Shown here one piece after another: positions 16,036 to 31,000 of a stretch of DNA of 64,000 nt. Made by a program: the position numbers and the translations under genes. Position 1 is the stretch's first letter. Each line of letters opens with the position of its first letter. This stretch comes from Butyrivibrio sp. MC2021 (GTDB lineage: Bacteria > Bacillota > Clostridia > Lachnospirales > Lachnospiraceae): NCBI RefSeq assembly GCF_000621605.1, contig NZ_JHXX01000001.1:248001-312000 (forward strand), written 5' to 3'. The notes under the pieces are model-generated. The model saw only the letters and a list, made by a program, of their open reading frames with translations, did not search any database and had not been told where the DNA came from.

Positions 16036-19000
16036 ATGAGTGGAAAAATTAAAAGCAGCTTAACCAAACACCTTTTAAGAAAACTCTTATGTGCGACATT
16101 GATAGCAGCGCAGATCATTCTGCTGTGTCCGCAGTCCTTTATTGAATCAAGGGCAGCATCAGCCAAAGAACCGGACTATACAGTTTACAGAGATGCTGAT
16201 GGCAATAAGCTTTTCTTCAATAAGCGGTATGATGTGGAATTTCATTATCCATCTTTTGTTGAAATGGGAGATCCAAATAAGAAAAAGGATGGAAAAGATC
16301 TGTCCGATGTCATGCATTATACTGATGATTATTTTAAGGAATCTGCTATCAACAGAAATGTAACTGAAGGTTCTGTTGACTGGACACAGCTTGATAATCT
16401 GCCTCTGGCATCAGCATCACTGTGTCTTGCCATGTCTGCTTTTGCATCTAATATTGACAATTACAACGCTTCTCTTAAAAGGCCGGATTACTCTAATAAG
16501 TTTAGAAACGGAGAAGACCTTTTAAAGAAAATTGGGTTTACAAATCTTTATCATAATGATTGGTTTACCGTTAAGCCTGAGAAGGATTCAATCGGTGTTA
16601 TCATCGGTGAAAAGGAGATAAGTTTTGGTGGTAATGACAACTATGTTCTCAGAGCTGTAGCTGTCCGCGGAGCCGGATATGAAAGTGAATGGGCAAGTAA
16701 CCTTACCATAGGTCTTTCCTCCGAAGGACATGTGGGATTTAATGATGCTGCAAAAAAGGCATTTGCGGAAGTAAAAAAATATCATAATTCTCATCCTGTA
16801 GAAGAAGGAGTGAAAGTAAAATACTGGGTAGTTGGATATAGCCGTGCCGGTGCAACAGCTAACCTTCTGTCAGGTTTAATCACGGATAATGCTGCTGAAT
16901 TAGGTACAAGTAAGAGAAATGTTTACGGCTATACCTTTGAGGCTCCACAGGGAGCTCAGCGTCAGGGCAACGAGAGCACACTTCAGCTAAAATACAGAAA
17001 CATACACAATATTATCAACCAGCTGGATCTTGTGCCAAAGGTATCTCCATGGCAGTTTGGCCATCAGAGACTTGGTATAGATTACATTTTGCCATATTAC
17101 AAAAACACATCTTCTGACGAATATAAGAACTATAAAGCAAATATGCTGGCTAGTCTCAGTAAAGATTCGGGATGCGAGGAGCTTGTAAAAAAATATCCTG
17201 ATGAAGGCCCCATCGATATTTATACATTTAATCTGAATGTATTGGCAGACAGGGTTGAAAAACGAGATGGCAGCAAAAGAATGGGAGACCTTGGCGGTAC
17301 CGTATATATGGATACCTTCATAGATAAGCTCCTGGATAAAGTGACTCATTCACCAGCCTGGGGCACACAAGTAGCAACCTGGTTTGTCACTCCTACCATT
17401 GATGACGTCAAAGCATATTATGTAAAAGATTATCAGGAGGATCTTAGATCATTGGTAACCTGGGTCATGTCTGGTAAAGCCGGATCACGAGGATGGTTTA
17501 TAACCGGTATTGCCGGCTTATTGGGCCTTGGCGGATTCGCTACAGGTTTCGCATTGAATCCTGTTGTTGCAGCAACTATCGCAGCAGAAATTTCATCTGT
17601 CTGCGCCCAGCCCAAATGGCTCCAAGCCATACTTTATCCTGGAAGACTTGCACTTTATGGCACAATCACATCTGCCCTTGCACCATTTTTGTCCGTATAT
17701 GTAAGTCCTCCGATAATGGTATCCGCTGTTCATTTGATTCCTGTTTTTGTGGAGCTTTTCCTTAATGACAGAAGTCAACAATACCAAAATTTTACAGGAA
17801 CAGCAGCACATTATATGTGGGATCTGTTCACAACTCACATACCTGAAGTAACCCTGGCATGGATGAAGTCACTTGATGATTCCTATGCTGATTTTAGAAC
17901 AAGACCTGACGTAACAAAACTAAGTATAGATGCAAGAGATGTTCAGGAAATAACATTTTATAAAAAAGACTCTGAGATTCCGTTTGCAGTTTTTGCCAAC
18001 AATAACATAATGACCAACGATGCAGGTATAAAGTGCTATGGCGATTCCACCGGAAAGCTTGATATTTGCTATACATACAAGGATGTAAAAGTAAAGTACA
18101 CAACTAAGCATGAAGAATATAAAAAAATAACATTTGATGCCCAAACAAAAACAAAATCACTCCCGGAAGAATACAAAGCACCGTATTTATGCAAGGGTGA
18201 TGTAATTGAAATGACCCAAACCGATAATGGTGATTTCAAGCTTAAAAAAGTATTACAACATGTTATCGAGGTTGAAGGCGTAGCCGACACAGAATCTCGT
18301 AATAATTACAATCAATTTTTGAATGATATAACTGCATTCCACTATGATGATAATGTAAAGACTGAGCTTCAGCTCACATTGGCCGGTAACGATGAATATA
18401 AATTTAAGGTAACCGGCAAAGCTGATTTCAACTTACCGCTTATTAACAGTTCAAGTAATGCAATAGGCGGAAAGCCGTATTATGCTTCTTCTTACAGTTA
18501 TAAGCGTGCAGGAACCAATAAAGAAATAGATGGTGGTAAACTTGCAACTGCCGGATTTTTCAGTATAGATCAGACAGGCAAAAACTATAAAGAAGCAGTA
18601 AGTACTGTTTATACTCTGAAATTCACTGAGGCAAAGAATGTAAAGCAGAACATTACAGTTCTTAACGGTGCAAAGCTCTTTTATGCCAAGGCAGACGATA
18701 AGCATAAGGCAGGACAGGAAGTAGAGTATGTCAGTACAACAAGAGATTTCGGTGGAGATTATCTTTCTAAGAGCAGGACAACCTATGAGGTAGAAGTCGG
18801 CACAGAAGTAATTGCACTTCCTAATGCTCGTTGGATTTCTGACGAGTGCATGTTTAATTGCTGGAAATGGGGAACCGGACAGGGTAGCTTCTTCGAAGCT
18901 ACAGGTACAAGTTCCAATGATTATGTACTTAATTTTAAAGTGCCTTATTCAAGAGGCGGCGGCTTTACTTTGTCTACAATGGTAGGAGAAAAGGCTATCG

Positions 19001-22000
19001 GATATGTAAAGGAAGTAAGGCTTGAAAACTCTGCCATTAAAGGTACGGAGAATATTGCAACTCATGATCTTTGGAATGCCGGAATCATGAGACAGTCTGA
19101 TGGCAGTTATTATTTAGGCGGAACATTGAATGATCAGGTTATTAATTTTGGTAAGGAAACCCCTAAATATATAACTCTGATAAACAATTGGAAGAAGGCA
19201 GAGGGCGACGCCGGTAAATATCAGTATACCGGATGGGACAGCACCTATTCTGATAATCTCAATTTCAATGTTGTAAAGAAGCAAGATCATACATCAGATA
19301 CAAAAGGTGAAATAGATAAAGCTTCCCAGGAATTCCATTTCAGTTTAGGAAGTGATGGAAAATATGTTAAAGTCGCACCTTCAATGACCGAAATCACCAA
19401 TACGCTGGTACTCTTTAACGGTGAAGCAACCATTAACGGTAAGACATATTCATTTAAAAACAATGGTGAAGTACCTGTAGGTATTGGCAAACAGGCAACA
19501 GTTAAGGCTACAAAGATTTCAGCTGCAGACCTTATAAATAAAGACATCGAAGGAATGTCACAGGCTGAAATTGATGCAGAACTTAAGAAAAATAATATTG
19601 ATATTAACGGCTATCAATTTGATAGATGGACCGTAACTGATGATAATGGCAATGACGTGACCAATCTGTGGATGGCTGAAGCCGACAGAACAAAAGCAGA
19701 AGGTGTTAAGCTCACAGGTCCTGCCTTTGCAGATAATGAGAAACCAAAGACATATTATCTTATGGCTGACTACGCCAATAAGTCCCAGACTATCTCTACT
19801 GATCATGGTCTTATAGCAGTGCGTGATTCTCAGGGCGAAGAAGTTTTCTATGGCTCCGATGAAGAAGTTAAGCTAAACTACGGCGATTCAGTCACATTAA
19901 ATGCAGGTACACGTTCATTCAAGGCTACGCTTAACACAGACGGCATGAATGATGATGAAATATTTGTTGCAAGACATGATCTTACAGATTCGGCATGGTC
20001 CTTTGAGTACGATTCTGATAGATATTTCAGCGATTGGCTGGTGAAAAAAGAAAGTGACAGGTTTGCAGCGGATATTCCATCAGAAAATCTCGGAACCATC
20101 GATAAGAAACAGGCTGTACAGACCTTTACTATGCCGAATTATGATGGAAAGATGTACTTTGTTCAGCAGTCAACAACCACTGTTCCTAAGCTGTACAATC
20201 TTACTCTTTCAACTGAATTCGAAGATGATATTGTATATTTCAGAGCTCAGGGAAGCCAGCCTCTATATGATACAGCGGCGGTTCCTCAGGCAAGCAATAT
20301 TCAGCTTTATGCTCCGGAAAAACTTGGAGATATGATTTTCTCAAGCTGGAATGCATATACCGTAGACGAGTATGGTGATACAAGACCTGTATACCTCGTA
20401 AACTTCAATACTTCTGATCCAAATGCATCATTTACAATGCCTAATGAGGATCTTACAATTACACCTGTTTACTTATATGAAGACGAATATGTCAATGTCG
20501 TTGTAGTAAACGGAAAATTGACAAACGATAGTATGCAGTGCCACCCGGGCGAAACAATCGGTGTAGCAGCTAATAAAGAGAATGGAAATGAGAGCTTCCT
20601 TGGCTGGGAAAGCTCTGATGACGGTGTTCTTTTCAATACTCCTAACAGCACCAATTCAATTGTAATTTTACCTAAGGACTGTTCAGGTAAGACAATTACG
20701 ATTACTGCAACATACGCACAGGCTAGTTATGTTGTAAAATCAATCAATTCCTTACCTATTCAGTTTGCTGCACCTAATACTGCTGCAGAGGACATTAAAA
20801 AAGCTCTCAATAATGTGTCTACTGTAGATGTTAAACTTGTTTCCATCAATGATCCTGACGCTATCTCTATTGGTACTGTTCCGATTGACTGGAATCTTGA
20901 CCTGATCAATCGTTATGGAAATGCTCAGGAAATGGCCGGTGATAAGACTGACTTTACAATTACCGGTAGGATCATTCCTCAAATGGGATTGGTTGAAAAT
21001 GAATCAAAAGTTTTCAAGATGGATGAAAACATCTCGAAGACTGTAGTATTAAGATTCGTACTTACAGGTATGGGCAAAGATTGCAAAGTTCAGGTGAGCC
21101 GTGAGGAAGGAGTTTATAAAGAGCCTATATCTGTTGTATTATCTGTTCCTGACGGATATGAAGGTTTGTATACTGTTGATGGTTCTCAAATAGATAGGAA
21201 CGATACAGAACACACCTTTAGATTTAACGGAACCGCAACAGTTAACTTCAAAGGTAAGGCAGGAATCAAGACAACCTATACCTTAAGAACAGATACTTAT
21301 AAATTTGAGAATGATGTAAACTATTATGGCTTCAATATTACATACTGTTTCGTAATTGACAGAACAGCAGAACAAAATTATGCCAGAAACTTCACTCTCA
21401 AAGATGAAAACGGTAAGGTTCTGAAGACTAAAAAGACCACTCCGGGAACATATATTACCTTTAATTCTGAGGATATAGAGGATGTAAAGGATACAGCTAT
21501 ATATGCTCCTTGGAAATGGGTATATACCTGGACTGATGAAAATGGTGAAAAACAGTCAAATACCATACTAGGTAAGGGCTTTGGCTTTAGAATGCCAAAT
21601 TCAGATGTTGAGGCAACACTTTATAAGAAGAAAAAAGTTCTTGGTGCTATCCTTGATCTGGATATTACAAACTATGAGAATAATGCAACCAAGGCCGGTG
21701 AGATCACTTATGTACTGACAGATTATAACGGTAAGACTGTGCTCACTCAGCCTAAGAAAGCAGAGTTCAAATGGTTTAACACCGGCTGTATCGATATAAA
21801 TATGGATCTCAATGAGGGCGTAGTCCTTCTTGATCCTAATTCCGAATATGAGCCTATATTCCCTGCAAGAAGAGAATTCTTATCTGCAACGGATGTTCAG
21901 ATGTACTGGAAGCAGGGCAATCAGGTTGTGCCTATTCCTAAGGACAGAATCTACTATGGCGGAACAAATTACAGAGGTTCTGTATATTTCAGCCTGATAT

Positions 22001-25000
22001 ATAATCCTAAGGAACAGCTCAAGGCAGTTCCTGTATTTAGCGGCGAGAAGATCGTTAAGAACGGAACATCACTTGATGATATTCTTCCAAAGACAATTGA
22101 TGTGGCTCTTGTAAGCGGCAAAAAGATGACAATTAATACTCCTGCAGCGGATTGGAGTCTCAAGACCACTTCAATGGATGAAAATTATACTTATGATCCT
22201 GACAACAATCTTTCACAGAAATTTGTTGCTGTGATCAATCTTAAGTCCAAGATTGAAGCTGGCTCAGTAGGTGGAACCCAGGTTAATATACCTGATAATA
22301 TTTCCACAGAATACAAGATGAGCATCTTTGTAGAAGAAAAGCCGGTTGCAGCTGCAGTTTACTCCTTGCTGCCACAAAGCAAAGCAGACGATGTAATACA
22401 GGTTGTTTATAACAATCCTATAAATGTAAAACTTGCTACACCTACAAAGAATGTCAATATCTATTACACTGTTACAGAGGATGGCTCGGAGCCTAAGGAT
22501 CCGACTAATACTGATAATCTGTATGATGCAGATACCGGCCTTAATCTTTCGGGCGAACCCGGAGCAACAAAGCTCTATAACATCAAAGCAAGAGCAAAGG
22601 GTGATGGTTACGCTGACAGCGTAGTTACAAGCTTTATATATAAAGTTACCCTGGCTTTGAATAATCCTGAGGAACATGAGGTATTCTATAAGGCCTATGG
22701 CACTGATGACGTTTACGAAAGTGTAACTACTGCATATGCAGGTGAGTATGTTGTCATTAACGGAAGCACAATCGCAAATGCAGGTAAAGACTGGTCTTCA
22801 TGGAATAGTATAAAAGATTCCACAGGCAAGGCCATAGAGTGTATTGATGGCCTTGACAGCAGTAAGCGGGTTATTCGATTCCTTATGCCTAATGATGATG
22901 TATATTTAGATGCAACATTTACAGATGGCATAAGTGAGGATACAGATGATACCAAGATCGAAATATTCATGAATGAACCTGAGCCTGACACAGCGGCTGA
23001 TTCAGACCTTAGTATCAAACTTAATATAAGTAAATGGAAAAATAATGAGGGCTGGATTGTTAATGATAGTTATACTCAGACCGGCAGTATTACATGGAAT
23101 ATCGGTGATTCCAAGGTTAAATTTGGATGTCTCAGATATTATCTCGACCTGCCTCTTAGCAGCAACATACAAGCAGCTCTGGAAGGCATTGTAAGTAAGC
23201 AGACTAACGGAAGTCCCGAGAATCTGATTATTTACCTCAACAATGACAACGGAAACCGCAGCTATGTAACAGTGAAAGATGGAGTATACCATCTCATCAT
23301 TAACATTGACCCGATCCTTAACAGCATAAACGGATTTGAACCTATTGCACCGGTTACATTAAAGCATGGAACTTATCAGGAAGTAATGGATCAGCTTAAT
23401 GAAGATGAGTCTATCTTCGCTGTGGCAAAGAGCGCTGAGGGAACAAAGGCCATAGTTGATGTACCTGTAGTTTATTGGGCTGTTGAAGGTAAGGAATATG
23501 ATCCTTCAAATCTTGAACAGCAGGAGATCATCCTTGTTCCTGATATCAATGCCAATGAGTCCAACTTCGATAAGGGCTATACTCTTAAGGGAGTTGATCT
23601 TACCAAGCTGCCTAAGAAGACTGTAACCGTTTCTGCCGCTCCTAAATCAGAAGCAGTTACTGCAACACTGGAATATGAGAAGAATATTCCGTATATAAGA
23701 CTGAATGCCGCAGAAGGTGCGAAGATCTATTATACTATCACCATCGACGGAAAAGAGCCGGCTAACCCTGAAATTAAGGATATTAATCTTTATAACGGCA
23801 GCGGAATTCGTATTTCAGAGAGTAGCGAAAATGTAAGAGTAAAAGCAATAGCTGTTGAAGACCTTAAGTTCCAGAGCGATGTTGCTGAACACAAATTCAG
23901 CAATGTTATCGCCTGGTATGAGATGTCTGTAAATGCTTATAATCCTTACTTTGAAGAGGCTGTTAAATTCTCAGTTTATAACAGTGAGGAAGATGAACTC
24001 TTATCCGGTTACACTGAAGCTGTTGCCAGCAATGATAATGTAACTGTATGGGCACCGGAGCCTGAAGAAGGCGGCTATGAATTTGAAAAATGGGAAGTAA
24101 AAGGACTTACCTTAAGTGCAGATGCTCTTAAATCAGCTGAGCTTAAGTTTAAGATGCCTGCAACGGATATTGAGCTTACCGCTCTTTATAAGCCGGCTGT
24201 AGAAGACATCGTCCTTACTCTTATGGAGATAGAGCCAACCAAAGTTCTTCCTGATTACATCAAGAACATGACATTTACAATGGCGGGAACAACCTGGGAG
24301 CTTGATTCTTCCAATATTAGTCTTGAATGGACACCTGATGATGATAAAGCTGAGTTTGCAACAGGATATTCTGTAGAAGCCAAACTTGATTGGGATACTG
24401 ATGCAGATGATAATAAGTACTTTAACATCAGAGAAGTGCAGATTAATGAAGACGGCAGCATAACTCCTCTCGGTGCATGGGATAGCTATGAAGAGTTCAA
24501 TGTTCCTGCCGGAATCAACGCCAGAGTTAAAATCTATGACGAAGATGAAAGAACCTATGGCATTCTTGATGACTATGGCTGGGGCAACATTGAAAGGACC
24601 CAGGATGGCGGCGTCAAGATAACCTATGGCTATAAGCTCACCAAAGAAAAGGATCCCGGTTATGTTCCCACAGAGCAAGAGATCCTGAATGATTATATCA
24701 ATTATGACAATGAAACCTTCGCTGATGATGGAGGTATTTATGAGCTTTACATTCCTGCAAAGGATGAGGTGATTCCTACAGATGCTGCAGCTTTGGCAAA
24801 GGCACAGGAAAAGTGGATACCATTAGAATCAACTAACCGTTCATTGTATGAGCTTCCGGGAAGATCCTTCTATGTACGTTCATGTGAAACAACTACAACT
24901 AAGGCCGGAAGTTGGGTAAAGATAACCCTTAGTTCAAGACCTGAAGCTATTTCGGCAAGTGACTTTGAGCTTGATTACGAAAACGAATCTGTTTCACTTA

Positions 25001-28000
25001 AAGAATTGACAACAGGCATACAGCAATGGCAGTATGCTTTGGAAAGTGCGGACTTTAACCCGACTAATGACACTCCTGATTTCTATTCAGACAGTATCGT
25101 TGACAGTGATGAGGATCTTTACCTTGATGAAGCAGATTATGATGATGAAGCATCAAAGCTTGTTCTCAGAAAAGCTGCCAATTATGAAAATCATGTATTT
25201 GCAAGTAATATCACTGAGGAATCAATAATCGCTATTCCTGCAAGACCTGAGAAGCCTGTTATTCTGTCAATTACAGATGATTCTTCAACTCGAATGGGCA
25301 CATTAAAGGGTCAGCTTAAGGATGTTACTAAGGAAAGCCGCATTAGAATCCAGTATCAGGAAAAGGATTCTACCGATTGGACCGAGACCTTTATCACCGA
25401 AGATACAGATGCTACCGGTAACTTTGTAATCTCAGGAATTCATGTAAGTCCTGTTCGCTTCAGAATATGCTATAACGCAAATAATGAGGAAAGCGTTCTT
25501 TCATCCAAGTGGTCAGATGCTACCGAATTTATCACAGTTGCCAATACTTCTTCTCTGATTGAAAAAGAGATTACAGTAAAAGATAAGGCAAGTGGCAATG
25601 AGCTTGTATCACCGGTAAATAAGACCTATGGCGATGATGACTTCATAATTACCTGCAGCGTTGATGAAGAAACCGGCGCTAACAGCAAGTTCAGTTATAG
25701 CAGCAGCGCTCCTTCAATAGTAAAGATCACATCTACAGATACTGAGGGAGAAGCAAAGGTTAACATTCTTTCAGCAGGTGTTGCCAAGATTACTGTTAAC
25801 TATGAGTCAGATGGCAACTTCGGTAAAAAGGAACTGACCATTAATGTAGTTAAGAAGCCTGTTACCATCACAGGCCTCTCAGCTTCCAATAAAGCCTATG
25901 ATGGAACAGTTGCAGCAGAGGCAACAGGAACAGCTGTTGTATCCGGAATCTTAGAGGCTGACCGCGGCAAAGTATCTGTTAAGGAAGGTTATGCTGTATT
26001 TGCTGATGCAGCTGCTGGTATCAATAAGACAGTTTCCTTCCGTGAATATGGACTTACAGGTGAAAGAGCAGTCAACTATTCATTGTCATCACAGCCTGCA
26101 GATGTACTTGCCAATATCACCAAGGGAACTCTGGCCGAAGCAATCGAAATATCTTCAGTACAGAGCTACGACGCAAAATCCATTTCAGTATCTATTCCTG
26201 AAGAGTTCTATGAAGATATGGGAACTACCACCTATACCGCAGGAACAGCTTCTGTAACAAATGGATACGGCGGAAAAGGAACTGCTGTTGTCACTGACTT
26301 TAAGGTTGACAGTGAAGGAACAGTAACGGCTAATATAAGCGCTACATTGGATGCTGTAGACGAGATAATCGTATTACCGGTTACAATAACTTCAGCTTAT
26401 TATGAAGATATTTCCTGCACTATCAGCATCAGACTTGTTAACAAGTTCCCGGCAAATATCGCATTTACAGATAAGGCTGAGACTGTTACAAGTTATACAA
26501 AGACATACGGTGATACAGGCTTTACTGTAACACCTGTAGTCACAACCGAGACAGATTATGCTGTTAATAACGGTAAATATACATTTACCAGTAGTAATGC
26601 ATCTGTCGCAAGAATAGATAAAGAGACCGGGGCTGTTACAATTATGAAGCCCGGAACCACAAACATAAAAGTACAATATGAGGATGCTAATCTCATCGGA
26701 ACAGGCACTATTGTACTTACCATCAATCCTAAGACCGTTTATGTATACGGAACCGCAGTTGAGGATAAAATCTATGACGGAACCACTGCAGCAGAAATCA
26801 AGTCTGCAGGTAATGTCAAAGGCCTTGTAGGTTCTGATAATGTGACGGTTAAGGCAACAGGAACAGTTACATTCAAGGATAAGAATGTAGGTGAAGAAAA
26901 GGATATTGATATTTCAGGCCTTACATTTGCACTTGAAGGTTCCGATAGCTATAAGTATGTTCTTGGAACATATGCAGAAGGTGAGACTCCTGAAGCAGCC
27001 AAGGGTAAGATTACATCTAAGCCTGTAACTGTTACTATTACTGCGAAAGACAGACCTTATGAAACCAATAAGAAGGATGTAGAACTTGATGCAGATAAAG
27101 CTGTAATTACCGGTGTTCTTGAAGCTGATGCCGGAAAGGTTACATTGGATGTATCAAAAGCAGTCGCACTGATTGAGGATCCAAAGGTTGGCGAAGGTAA
27201 GAATGTAACAGTAAGAGGAATTGCACTTACAGGTGAAGAGGCAGCAAATTACGCAGTTGCTCAGCCTGAAAACCTGAAAGTAAATATTTTAAAGGGTATA
27301 GCACCTACACTTAGTGATGTGACATCACGTCAGGCATTTACAACAAATCTCATCACAACAAGTGTTGCAGGCCTTATGCCCAATGATGCAGAAAATATCA
27401 CATATAAAAAGGGTACTGCATCAGTTGTTGATAATGATAATAAGCCTGTGGACGCAGATAATATAATTGCTTCCTATGAAGTAAGCGACAGCGGCCAGGT
27501 AACAGTAACGCTTATTTCCGGCATTGACGGACTTAAGGTGATCGTTCCTGTTATTATCGGAACTGACAATTATAATGATGCAACTGTAAATGCAGTAATA
27601 ACCCTGCTTGATAAGACTGATGCCGGCGTTACAGCATCCCTCAGCACAGGTGATGCCGATGTGGTTTATGGTATGTCCGGAATCAAGCTGAATTCACAGG
27701 CTGCAACTACCGGAAATAACGGTAAGTGGACATATGCCAGCAGTAATACAGATACAGCACTTATAGACCAGAGCGGAAATATTACTATCGTCAATGCAGG
27801 TATTTCCGTAATCAGCGCTATTTATGAATCAGATACAAGTTACGGTGAGGCATACATTGAATTCAGCGCAGCACCCAAGCCTATAACACTTGTACAGGCT
27901 GTAAATTCCAAGGTATATGACGGAACTGCCAATGCAACTCTTAACGGCAAGCCTACCATTGAAAGAGCATATACTGACACTGAGAGTGATATCTATCTGG

Positions 28001-31000
28001 TAGAAGGAACAGCAAGCTTTGAGGATAAGAATGCAGGCTCACAGAAGACTGTAACCTTCAGCGGATATTCACTGGCAGGAACCAAAGCAGCCAACTATGT
28101 CCTTACAGATCAGCCTGCAGCACAGAAAGCTGATATCGCCAGAAAGGATGTAACCGCTGAATTTACAATTGAGTCTCGAGATTTCCAGAAGGATAATCTT
28201 GCTGTAACAATCAAGAATGCAGTACTTAACGGCACACTTGCCGGTGATCAGGTAAGTATAGATACAACAAATGCCAAGGCTCTTATGAAAGATGCCAATG
28301 CAGGAGAAAAGGCTGTATCTATTGAAGGTGCTGTATTAACAGGTGATGATAAGAAGAACTATCGACTGGTAGAGCCTCTTACATCAACTGTAACCATCAA
28401 TAAGCTCCGTTATTCCGGTGATACCTACTATGAGTTTGACAGAACCTTCCTGGGCGGAGCTAAGGGCTATGACACAATTGACCTGGCAGCATACATACCA
28501 GGAGATTATGGCAGCTTAACATTCAATATCAATGGATTCAGTCCTTCCAGTGATATGTTTGTCAAGGCGCCTGTAATTGAAGATGGTACAAAGCTCAAAT
28601 ATACAGTAGCAGAATCAGGAAGCAGCAAAACTGAAACTGTAAGAGTTGTAGCTGCACTTATGAACTATACCGATTTTGTCTTCACGGTACATATTACAAG
28701 AGCAGATCTCGGCCTGTTTATTAAGACTGATGAAGGTGCTGTAGAGACATCCAACTGGCAGCTTTATGTTGGAGAAGATATAGATATCATTCCTGTATTC
28801 TCAACAAATGATATTAACCAAAATGTTGTTCTTACCAGCTCAAATCCTAATGTTGCTACAGTAAATCAAAACGGTAACATTAAAGCTAATACCGTAGGAA
28901 CGACAACTATCACAGCAATCAGTGAATATGCTGACAGTGCAGGCAAGAATTATACCGCAAAGATGACCATCACAGTAACGGAAGCAACCACCAAGCTTTC
29001 ATTCGAGGAGTCTTCCTATGATGTAGGCGTAGGAGAGGAAATCCTGATTGTTCCCGATATCCTTCCTTACGATGCTATGCAGAAGGTTGAATGGTTCATC
29101 AGCAATGAAGCAATTGCAAAGATGTCAGTGGAAGAAGACACAAGCAGTGCAGTCATAACAGGACTTCAGAAGGGTACAGCCAAAGTTACAATAAAGGCCG
29201 TTGACGGTTCTGACAAGACAGCTAGCTGCACGATACATGTAGGTAATCCTGTAGGAGATTTCACAGTTGAAGCAAAAGGCAAGGCTAAAGCCGTTGCAGT
29301 AGACAAGTCCCTTAAGATGCTCATTAAGTGGACAGAAACAACACCTCAGAACAAGGATATAATCTGGGAAGTTGAAGATGAATACGGAGACGATGGTTCA
29401 TACATTGCCAAGATTTCAGATGATGGAACTCTGACAGGTGTAACTGAGGGAAGAGTAACTGTTATAGCTACCAGTGAAGGCAATTCTTCCAAGATGGCAT
29501 TTGCTGACATAGATGTATATGTACCTGTCAAATCTGCTTCACTTAATATCACAAGTGGAAGTATAGCTCAGGATAAGGCTAATACATTGCAGCTTAGTGC
29601 TACAGTTACGTCTGCTGCAGAAGGACTGGAAGTAACAGGCACAGAAATAGACACTGATCCTGATATCATCTGGGCTATAGACAGCAGTTCAAAATATGCA
29701 TCATTCCTTGCTGTAGATGAGAACGGTCTGGTATCACTTACAGAGGAAGGCAGGAAGGATGCTGCAACAGGAAAGACTGTTCCTGTAAAGGCTACAATAA
29801 AAGCATTCGCAGGATACGAGAAGACTCTTGTATGCAAAGTTAAGATTGTAAAGAGCCAGACTCTCAGTGCAGTAACACTTTCAGAGAAATCACTGACCCT
29901 TAGTGTAAACTCTGCAAAGTCTGTTAATATCAGTCTTAATCCTACAAACTTTGCTGATGCTGTAACATATGCAGCTACTTCAAGTAAAACAAATATTGCA
30001 ACCGCATCTATCACAGACGGTGTTCTGACAGTTGAAGGAAAAGCAAAGGGATCTGCTGTAATAACAGTAACTGCAACAAGCGGAAGCGTTACCAGGAAAA
30101 CAACCCTGAAAGTATCCGTAAAAGCGCCTGTAAGCAAGATCTCATTTAAGAATAAGAACTTTGCAAAGACAGAGGACGGATCCTATGCAGCATTGCTCAA
30201 GTTAGGAAAGAAGATTAAGGTAAGTACAGCGGTAGAGCCTAATGGAGCTATATCCGCAAATGGTCTCACCTGGGTATCCACCAATCCTTCAGTTGCTTCA
30301 GTTAACAGCAATGGACAGGTAACAGGAATCATGGATGGCTATGCAGTTATATATGCAATTGCTCCTGACGGTTCCACAAGCTGTGCACTTAATATTACAG
30401 TCTATGAACCTGTACAATCGGTTAAGATTGATAAGAGCAAGCTTACATTGGCATCCAACAGTGACAACAGAATAGGAAAGGTATATATCAGCGGAATGGG
30501 ACCTGATTATGCTACATTCAAGACCATAGAATTTAAGGTTCCCAAGAACAAGGACAATATTAAGATCATGGCAGTTGATGCAAATGATATTGTACTTACC
30601 AATGACTTCATGTCTGAAGACGAAGATTACACAGATGCTATAGTATCTAACGGTCAGGCGTTAGCAATTTATGCTGATAAGCCCGGTGTTGTTACTATTA
30701 AGGGTACTACCATAGACGGCACCAAGAAGACAGTTAAGTGTAAGGTTACTGTTTTAGGTGAGATCACCAATATGACGGTTGCCGAAAAGAAGACAAAGAA
30801 CGGTCTTAACGGTATTGAGAATAATGAAACTGTAATGAAGGCAGGTTCAAGTCAGACCATCAAGCCTGTATACGAGATCAATGGGGTAGCACCTTCCAAC
30901 AAGAAGGTCTATGCAGCATATAAGAAGTATACTAAGCTTGGATGTGCTTACAGAAGTTCAAATACATCTGTAGCTACCGTAAGTAAGACCGGCAAGATTA

